Origin: Anadara kagoshimensis
Lineage: Eukaryota; Mollusca; Bivalvia; Arcoida; Arcidae
DNA length: 64,000 nucleotides
Direction of reading: 5' to 3'
Assembly (NCBI GenBank): GCA_021292105.1
Contig: CM037861.1
Coordinates: 32,287,674-32,351,673 of the forward strand
Program-made: the position numbers and the translations under genes
The notes under the pieces: generated by a model
The model's database searches: none
Seen by the model: the letters and a program-made list of their open reading frames with translations, nothing else
Told to the model about the DNA's origin: nothing
Shown here: positions 56,782 to 64,000 of the stretch, in pieces
How positions within the stretch are numbered: the stretch's first letter is position 1
Layout of the letters: the number at the start of each line of letters is the position of its first letter

Positions 56782-59190
56782 GGGTGCAGGACAAAACGTA
56801 CCCTTGCCATAACGTACCCTACCAGAACGTACCCATTTTTGGACGAAACGTACCCACATTTTTACCAAAACGTACCCATACCAGAACGTACCCACCAAAA
56901 CGTACCCGCCAAAACGTACCCACCAAAAAACTTGTACAACTTATATTGTTTGATGATTTTAAACCCAAATTATGCCAAAACGTACCCATACCAGGATTAC
57001 CAAACAGCAAGTAATAATATGTTATTTACTACCATCTACTTGGCATATGCCATTCATCTTTGTTATAATTCTTAGTCATGCTTATTTTATATTTTTCTTT
57101 AATTACCAATACATATTTTTGTATTAAAAAAGATAATAAAAGGCTGCAGAATAGTAACTAATGACTTTTAAAGGAAAATTGAAGAAAAAACAATAGGCAG
57201 ATTAGTCGGATAGTCATTAATCTACATCATTCCTTTGTTGTGTTTTTTGTTCTTCTTCAAACACATTACCATTCTTTTCTTGTATGAAGTCGTTCATTGT
57301 TTTCATTTTATAACGATATCAAAGCATTTTATACATGTGTGATTATTTACGTACTAAAGGTCACCATGGCTTCACTAACAAGATTTTTATTCTGCCGTGT
57401 GTTGGTTTTTCATTACCGTATTAATATTCCATTCAAATTTGACCCATTAACTGATTAAGTTCAAAACCTGATAAATTTTGGAATTAGAATATATCTTGTA
57501 AAATTAGAATTTAACTTGTAATCGGAGAGTAAAGCCAAAGTTTCCTTTGTATGTATAATGGTCCTTTATTGAAACAATGAAGCAAAATTTGTTGTTAAAT
57601 GCTGAAAAAACATTATTAAAAGACTGAGTACACAGGTCACAGGTATGAAAGTCTGAATTAGGTGGGGTTGTCCAAAGTTTAGAGACAAATTTCGCTGCTG
57701 CAAGATCCTCTGCGTTTTTTGCTGTTTCTCATATAACGGCCGGTTGGTGGAATGCTTGCGGTGAGCTCGCGATATAATTTAAAATCTGGGTCATTTATTG
57801 TACGATGTAACCAGTTTTCTGATTCTGTAGCGTGTACATGTAGGTTGACTATTTGAATTGGTCGGACAATTTATTTTGATTTTATTTCCCGTTGATTTCC
57901 CGGGAAAACAGCACGGTGGAGCGGGATTTGCGGGTGTCTATGATCTTGACAAATCCAGGTCCATTTCATTACTTTTATTCCATCTCACATAGTAAAGTCA
58001 TATTTACAAATTATAATTAAAGTTCAAAACGTAGATATAATTCTCTCTCATAAAATATAAAACGCGAATTACAAATTAATCGAACCGCGATTAACAAATA
58101 TCATTTAATCTGAATTGAGTGTTTTCCACTTATTTTTATCACTAAATTATGCATTAAAATAAAATCCCAAATGAATAGTACGAAATATTTAACGGACAAA
58201 TTTTAGCGCATACTCTATTGATTTTAAATTTGCCGTCTGGAGTTTCAGCTAAGACCATTTTACTTATCAAGACAATAAATATTTACAATTTATTCTTTAA
58301 CTTTTCTAAATTTCAACATTACATATTATTTATTAAGACATGAAAGATTTCTATCTTTTAACCTCTGTGTTTTAAAATATCATCGAATTAAAAGGATAAT
58401 TTACACGTCAGAATGTCTGTTAAATGGAACACAAAGTGTCAACTTTGACAAGTGATATATTCTAATTGTTAAAATAATTACACCCTATACCTTATTTTGG
58501 AGAGCAAAGAAATTAATAAACACAATAGATTTATATCAATTATATGATTTTAAGACAACTTTCTTTATATCACATTTAAAAAAAATCATTAAAACTATAG
58601 CTAATTATAACCTAATTTTAAACATTGAAATTAAAGTGTTTCTTTTAATATCTAATATTTAACCACTATTTCTCTTAACAAATTCCACCTAATTTTTACA
58701 CCATTACATTATTACCCCTTGACATGAAAGGATCTAAGTTATAATTAATCATTTTCAATTTTTATTTTTTAAAATAAATGATATACATGTACATTTGTAC
58801 ATAGACGCAATAAGAACATACATCTAGGTAGATAAACTATGGAAATGTGTGTGGGTACGTTTTGGTAAATATATGACACATAAAGGCTATAACTCTGAGT
58901 GCTGCTTTTAATTCTTCTCTCTGTTGTTATTTTCTAATTATTACAAAAATACATCTTTTTAGAAATAAAGGAAGATGTAAAGGAAACATTTTGTCATAAA
59001 AAAATCAAAGCTTTATTATACAAATATAAGATATATAGTGATGTTATGGTGGGTACGTTTTGGCGGGTACGTTCTGGTAGGTACGTTCTAGTATGGGTAC
59101 GTTTTGGTAAAAATGTGGGTACGTTTCGTCCAAAAATGGGTACGTTATGGTAGGGTACGTTTTGGCATGGGTACGTTTTGTCTATAACCC
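56782..59190. mobile_element. 2.41-kb non-autonomous DNA transposon with phased-repeat TIRs
   Basis: Terminal inverted repeats of about 145 bp (56782-56925 and 59048-59190) match almost base for base, including unusual internal words such as CATTTTTGGACGAAACGTAC. The exact 8-bp duplication TTTACTAC lies at 56774-56781 and 59191-59198. Each TIR contains eight ACGTACCC motifs (left: 56796, 56812, 56827, 56848, 56870, 56886, 56900, 56914), with a ninth inboard copy at 56980 on the left and at about 58853 on the right. The 2.1 kb interior is AT-rich with no long frame. Long TIRs, G-rich tips (GGGT) and an 8-bp duplication suggest a Mutator- or hAT-like origin, unresolved. Confidence 0.92.
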
Positions 59191-60767
59191 TTTACTACAC
59201 TTCTTTTTGAGCTACAACACACCACTACTGGACTTAATGAAAATATAACCAAAATGTTCCGTAAAATGTGAGAAATAATGTGCTTGTAGCAGTGTATAGT
59301 GGTTTGTAGAGTATTGTAGTTAATACAGTAACAGTCACCCCCTTACACCACCAACAAAAATATATGAAAATTGAAAGCTATACACATCAACAAGATCTAG
59401 CTTAATAAAAATTAAAAAAAACATTCAATGACAGGGTAAATCGTTGGATGGAATGAATACATAATGTTGAAATTGTCCATGTACGCAACAAGCCAATCTG
59501 TGTAAAAAAGACAGTGTAGCATTAGTGTACTTAAAACAAAACCATGTTTGCAACATAATTTTGTTTTTGTTGATAAGGAAGTGTTTACGGTAACCCAGAT
59601 ATCTTCGTGTCATTTCAAATAAAATGTAAATTATTCAAAGCAATATTTCATTTGTACAACAGATCAATACCTATGTGGTTATACTTTTGTCTTCGTTTGC
59701 TTTCCTCTCACTTTGTAACGTGAAATAATTCCACACTTGTGACTGTTTTTCATCGATCACAAGATCACACAATTTCCATTTTAACAGAAGTAGTTTCGTA
59801 TTTTTTGTAATTGCTCTTCAAACGGACACATTGAATCAAGTTGATTTATTTTCTAGTGAAATATTGTATATTTAATCCAATAAATAAAGTATTTTGATTA
59901 CAATAAAGACATTAAACAGATATTAAACAATAAATACGAAAATATGACGGTATGAATTACTTCCCTTATTAAATCGGGTTAATGCTACTTTCGTTTTGAA
60001 AAACCACTTCCGCAAGTGGTAATGAAATTTTGGATAAGCGCGAGTGAATTAAAAGTGAAACCTGAGACACAATAAAATAAATAAATAAAAGCATCATACC
60101 ATATTGAAATATAAAATGCAATGGCAATAAAAACCACGGTGAACCAAAAAAAAAAGAAAACAAAAACCGTGGGGAAACTTCCGAGGTATTTCCAGTATTT
60201 CCATGACAAAGTAACAACCGTTAGCAAGAAACAATAAAGGATATTGGAAAAATATCCTCGAAATTCTTTAAAGCAGCTCCTCTGGAAATCTTCATATGAA
60301 ATTCACAGCCTCCAGATATTACCGTTACAAAGTTACAATTTTACCGGAAACATAAAAAGATATCGGAAAAATCTGAAAAATCTGGGTCTGAAATAGGATT
60401 CTTGTCTTCATCATCTAGAACGAGCCCGCCTTTTTGGCAGCGTGATCATTTTTTGTATGTTACAACAGAAAGAATGTGTTAACGCCTATCCTTTAGTGAT
60501 CACGGTAAACTACGCCATGGACGTAAATGATGTCATACATCATTCACGTAAATTGTAAGTTTCCGACAATCGCAATCAACAAACCCTTTTTGCATTTAAA
60601 ATTGATTGACTCTATAGACCGTAAACCCCTAAAACGACAAATATGTTGCCTTTGCGCGGCATAAGAATCTCAATTATTCGTTGCAACGACAAATGTTACG
60701 AATTTGTTATTTCAAGCTGGCTTAATTTGTGTGAATCTATATTGACGATAATTAGCCGATGTTAGGC

Positions 60768-60768
<1 letters not shown>

Positions 60769-60804
<36 letters not shown>

Positions 60805-61015
60805 ACAAGGCTTTTAGAAATGAACGTCACGGGCCAATTTGGAAGAGACCTTAAAACCGATGCACCGTGACACGTATAAGAACCCTTCCAGTCCCTGCAC
60901 ATTGCCCTGAGTGCACTGCAAAGGTCCAAATTCTGTCACTACACTTGTAACTGGTCACGTCTCGATATAAGTGGAATAATCTTGAATGGGACGTAAAACC
61001 ATATTCAATAAATAA
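60769..61015 (+). repeat. Poly-T tract followed by 5'-truncated family-A SINE
   Basis: About 33 T (60769-60801), then a family-A body and tail from about 60810 (CTGCACATTGCCCTGAG, ATATAAGTGGAATAATCTTG, GGGACGTAAAACC), ending in AATAAATAAAT. Confidence 0.75.
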
Positions 61016-61669
61016 ATCCAAGCGGTCGGAAGTCTTTTCTGTTCTGGTAATCTGGTAACTTTTTCTTCACACTACTTTTAAAATAAAGTGCAATAAGTTA
61101 TGAGCACTTATATACATATATATATATATATATATAATTGACCCTTGTTTTCTCATGGACCAAGATGACCAATGACCTCAGCCCAACAACTGTATGTCTG
61201 AATTGAACAGTAATGGGCACTGTTTAATTGACATTGTATGTGATACAGTTAATACAAAGTGCGTATGTTCTTGTGATAAAGGACATTTGTCCTCAGGTGA
61301 AGCACTCACGTAGTGCTTTATCGTGTGATGACATACATGTGTTTTGCAATTCTGGATTCTTGAAGGGTGTTGACTTTTATTGACTCAGATATTGAAGAAG
61401 CAAAATATAAACATACAAACAGCGAACTATCACAATAATCTTACATACAATACCACTTCAATCAATGGCCACTTAACCTGAAGTAGCCTCGGAAGTGGTT
61501 AGTAAAACTGATATCGTCACTGACGTTAGTCTCTGTATGACGTTAGTCTATGTATATACAGTGCAGGCCTGTCGAAAGTTCAACATTAAGCTAATAAAAA
61601 GGAGTCCTAGCCCAGCTGCCGAGTGGCTAGTTAGTTGCCAATAAGCCGCCGAGAGATAGTCATCAAGCT

Positions 61670-61898
61670 CCGGTTTCACAATCATTCCTTAACTAAGATT
61701 TTCCTTAACTTAGATCAGGCAAATTTCGATATCCTAAAAATTTTGTTATTTTTTCAGATATCCTGGAATTTAAGATGTCGTTTTGAAGATAATTTCAAAC
61801 TTATAAAATTTGTATTAGTTTTATAAAAAAAAAATTAAAAAGGATTGCGATCTATTTAAGTTAAGGAACATCTTAGTTAAGGAATGATTGTAAAACCT
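61670..61898. mobile_element. MITE-3, best-preserved copy
   Basis: Left GGTTTCACAATCATTCCTTA, then ACTAAGATTTTCCTTAACTT. Right AAGTTAAGGAACATCTTAGT, then TAAGGAATGATTGTAAAACC. Its left terminus contains TTCCTTAAC twice (61685-61693 and 61701-61709). Confidence 0.88.
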
Positions 61899-62394
61899 GA
61901 GTCAGATGCAGAAAAGTTACGAGGCTCTGAGATGCGTTGCCTATTCGGTACTTATTAGTGTTAATTTTTAGACAGGTCTGTACAGTATAGTTAGATTTCT
62001 ATTTTCATTGCCTGTACACCGGCGTGTTGCAAACGGGTCACGATGTGGTGTAGGCGGATTATTTTCATGTCCAGGACCAGATACATGTGATTAGGTGATG
62101 CTTCTTGAAGAGTTGGCTCTAAAGGGAGTCTCATCTGAATAAAATAAAATGAAATTTAAAAAAAATCTGAAAAATGAATGATTGACAAAAACATGCAAAA
62201 TAAATGAATAAATAACATACCACCTGCAGGCTTTATTGGAGATGTTCTTCTATTTGTTACTATGAAATTAAATAAAGGAATGTGCATTTCATACTTGTAA
62301 TAATAAACTAGACACCCCTAGCGTTGTAAGTCAAGCAAGAATATTGTATGGTTGAATACATGTCTTGAGGCAAGGTTTAACATATGCGTATAGA

Positions 62395-62535
62395 GGACGG
62401 CCAAAAACAGTCCTGGAGGAGAAATATAGAAAGAGAAAAAAAAGAGTTACAGGAGAAGCAGCCACACTAGCGAGTAATAGGGATGGTTGGAGAGGAAAGA
62501 TCATTGGCTCAATTCTCCAAGTAAGTAAGTCATAA
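62395..62535 (+). pseudogene. Possible LINE reverse-transcriptase ORF C-terminal fragment
   Basis: A 46-residue open stretch starts GRPKTVLEEKYRKRKKR, continues with TLASNRDGWR and ends at TAA. GRPK-x(n)-(A/S)xxRDxWR is the usual ending of many non-LTR retrotransposon ORF2 proteins. No catalytic domain is present upstream. A chance frame cannot be ruled out. Confidence 0.4.
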
Positions 62536-62712
62536 ACGACAATGATAACGACAGAAAAAAACTTGTTTCCATGGCAACGCTTATGTTGTCACAAGTAACT
62601 TCAACTAGAATGATGTTTGAGTAGCAAGAAAAATCATGCCAAGTTTGTAATATAGTCATACAGAGCCAACTAAAAAGAAGTTATCAGAGTAAAGCGCAGT
62701 TTAATGTGAAAA

Positions 62713-62950
62713 TGTTGAGTTGAGAAATGGCGTTTAAAGTCGCATTCAAAAATATTTCACTTTTATCGAGATCTCGTTTATTTTAAATTCCAATCCGAAA
62801 AATACGTGACTTTCAGTTCGTAATGCCGAGTGCTTGGCAACAGAACGGTCACTACCCTTTTTCAAGTTAGGTCAGACCCGGTCGGGATTCGTACCAACGA
62901 CCTCCCACTTGACTGAGCAAGTGTTCTACCAGCTGAGCTTCCGCGGTAAT
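62713..62950 (-). repeat. SINE family A copy
   Basis: On the minus strand: ACCGCGGAAGCTCAGCTGGT, then AGAACACTTGCTCAGTCAAG, box B GTTGGTACGAATCCCGACCG. The body keeps GCCAAGCACTCGGCATTACG. Part of the 3' region is deleted. Confidence 0.85.
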
Positions 62951-64000
62951 GGTTAAAAGGAACAAGTACCCATTACTATATTCAAGAGGTATAAACTGTT
63001 ATGTCATTGCAATTCAGTCAAAATGCTGATAAACCAACCTGCCATATAATGAAACTTTTTTACCATTTGAACTACATCACTTGACAGCGTTGAGTGCCAG
63101 GTCGAAGTAGGGACTTAAGCGATTACTAGTAAATGGTCCATTAAAGGCGATATCTCGTTTCTATTCGTGTATACAAGAGGAAAAATCACTTCAAATTTTC
63201 TATTGTCTTTCCTTTTCTATGCGGCAACATACCTGCTTACCCCGCTTGTTTTACAATTAATACGATATGATAGAGCTTGCCCCCACTATTGGAACTTTAT
63301 ACAACGAAGCAAGCTGCTTACAAATAAAGTGTTGACCCAGGGATGTTGCAAGCCTGGGCTTATCAGGGCCATTAAAAAGTCTTTGTGGCCGACAACACAG
63401 TATTGTTGTTAAGTTTGATGTCTCTGTGTCCAGGGTTGTCCTCGATGTATTTGACGTCCCTTAGTTCCATGTTCCTTTCACTCAGTTTTAATTTCACACG
63501 TGGCGGGTGTAGCTATCAAAACAGGAGATGCTTACTCATCCGGAGCACCCGGCCTCACTTCCCTGGTGGAAGTTCACGTGTTCAACCTTATTTGTCAGTT
63601 TCAAAGTGTTTACTTTGCCTCTGGATTGTGATTAGGGCATGGATGCGTATGTTTAATTTTTGTACATATTCCATCCTGACAGTGAAATTTATAATTTCTC
63701 TCGTCTGTAGCCTCGCCGACGACAGAAAATAGAAACATTTTGATTTGTGAAATCTCAATTGTTTCCTTACTAAAGTATCTCCACTTAAGCACTTTTTACT
63801 ACTCATCATAATATCACAGGGTATAAATATACCACAGTGTACCCTTAACTCTACATAACATAATTACTGGACAGCATTAAGAGACCTCGCAGGTAAGCAA
63901 TAGATATGAATGATATAGCAGAAATTTTAAAATGCGTTGATATTTTTCCTGGGTATGATTAACCACAGTGTACCCTTAATTCTAATAACATCCACAAAAC

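Larger units (their letters stand above)
56190..64000. other. Region 5' of the BRI3 homologue, no coding exon recognised
   Basis: It probably contains the untranslated first exon and promoter of the BRI3 homologue, not placed. Repeats account for much of it: the 2.41 kb inverted-repeat element, SINEs at 56225, 56515, 60810 and 62713, MITE-3 at 61670, (TA)n at 61115-61136, poly-T at 60769-60801, a LINE-like fragment at 62395, and a 120-bp-spaced repeat of CCACAGTGTACCCTTAA at 63834 and 63962. Confidence 0.45.

Noticed and set aside
56643..57075. Frames containing repeated TYP or RTH peptides
   Set aside because: Translations of the ACGTACCC motif array in the left terminal inverted repeat.
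59969..60227. Hydrophobic minus-strand frames of about 80 residues
   Set aside because: AT-rich, phenylalanine-rich low-complexity translation without splice context or recognisable family.
63167..63732. Overlapping plus-strand frames of 81 and 115 residues near the right edge
   Set aside because: No homology recognised and the region includes a dispersed repeat shared with 56 kb; not supported as a gene.

Overview
This is a eukaryotic, AT-rich nuclear window with short exons, long introns and a very high density of small dispersed repeats. Gene similarity and tRNA-derived SINE families sharing a 3' module, of the kind known in bivalves and gastropods, point to a mollusc (most likely a bivalve). 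The class is an inference; no species is claimed. All exon coordinates come from reading GT/AG boundaries, phase and remembered homology, with no alignment run.

Five protein-coding genes can be supported. (1) 0-5 kb, minus strand: the first three coding exons of a coiled-coil protein that runs off the left edge. (2) 24.7-29.7 kb, plus strand: GRWD1, a WD40 ribosome-biogenesis/histone-binding protein, in six exons. (3) 32.2-40.1 kb, minus strand: CIAO3 (NARFL/IOP1/Nar1), a cytosolic Fe-S assembly protein, in nine exons. (4) 40.3-46.2 kb, plus strand: MLST8 (LST8/GbetaL), the WD40 subunit of the TOR complexes, in nine exons, the first intron being U12-type. (5) 52.6-56.2 kb, minus strand: a BRI3 (brain protein I3) homologue in three coding exons. 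CIAO3 and MLST8 are head-to-head with only 181 bp between start codons, so they probably share a bidirectional promoter. GRWD1/CIAO3 and MLST8/BRI3 converge at their 3' ends.

The rest is intron and intergenic DNA packed with repeats. There is a 17-unit satellite (5.2-7.1 kb). At least two tRNA-derived SINE families have different heads but the same 3' tail. Several MITE families are recognisable by inverted ends; candidates include Tc1/mariner-like, piggyBac-like (TTAA), and a family whose ends contain U12 branch-point consensus sequences. A 1.03 kb hAT element has split a SINE. A 2.41 kb element has about 145-bp terminal inverted repeats built from eight copies of ACGTACCC and is flanked by an exact 8-bp target duplication. 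Small direct tandem duplications (70-190 bp) are common; one has copied the end of GRWD1 exon 3 into the next intron.

The genes are housekeeping genes with no evident shared pathway, though three of the five concern growth or metal-cofactor homeostasis (GRWD1 ribosome assembly, MLST8 TOR signalling, CIAO3 Fe-S maturation). The most distinctive observations are the MLST8 U12-type intron whose 3' splice region matches a local MITE terminus, the apparent frameshift in GRWD1 exon 1, and the phased-repeat 2.4 kb element.
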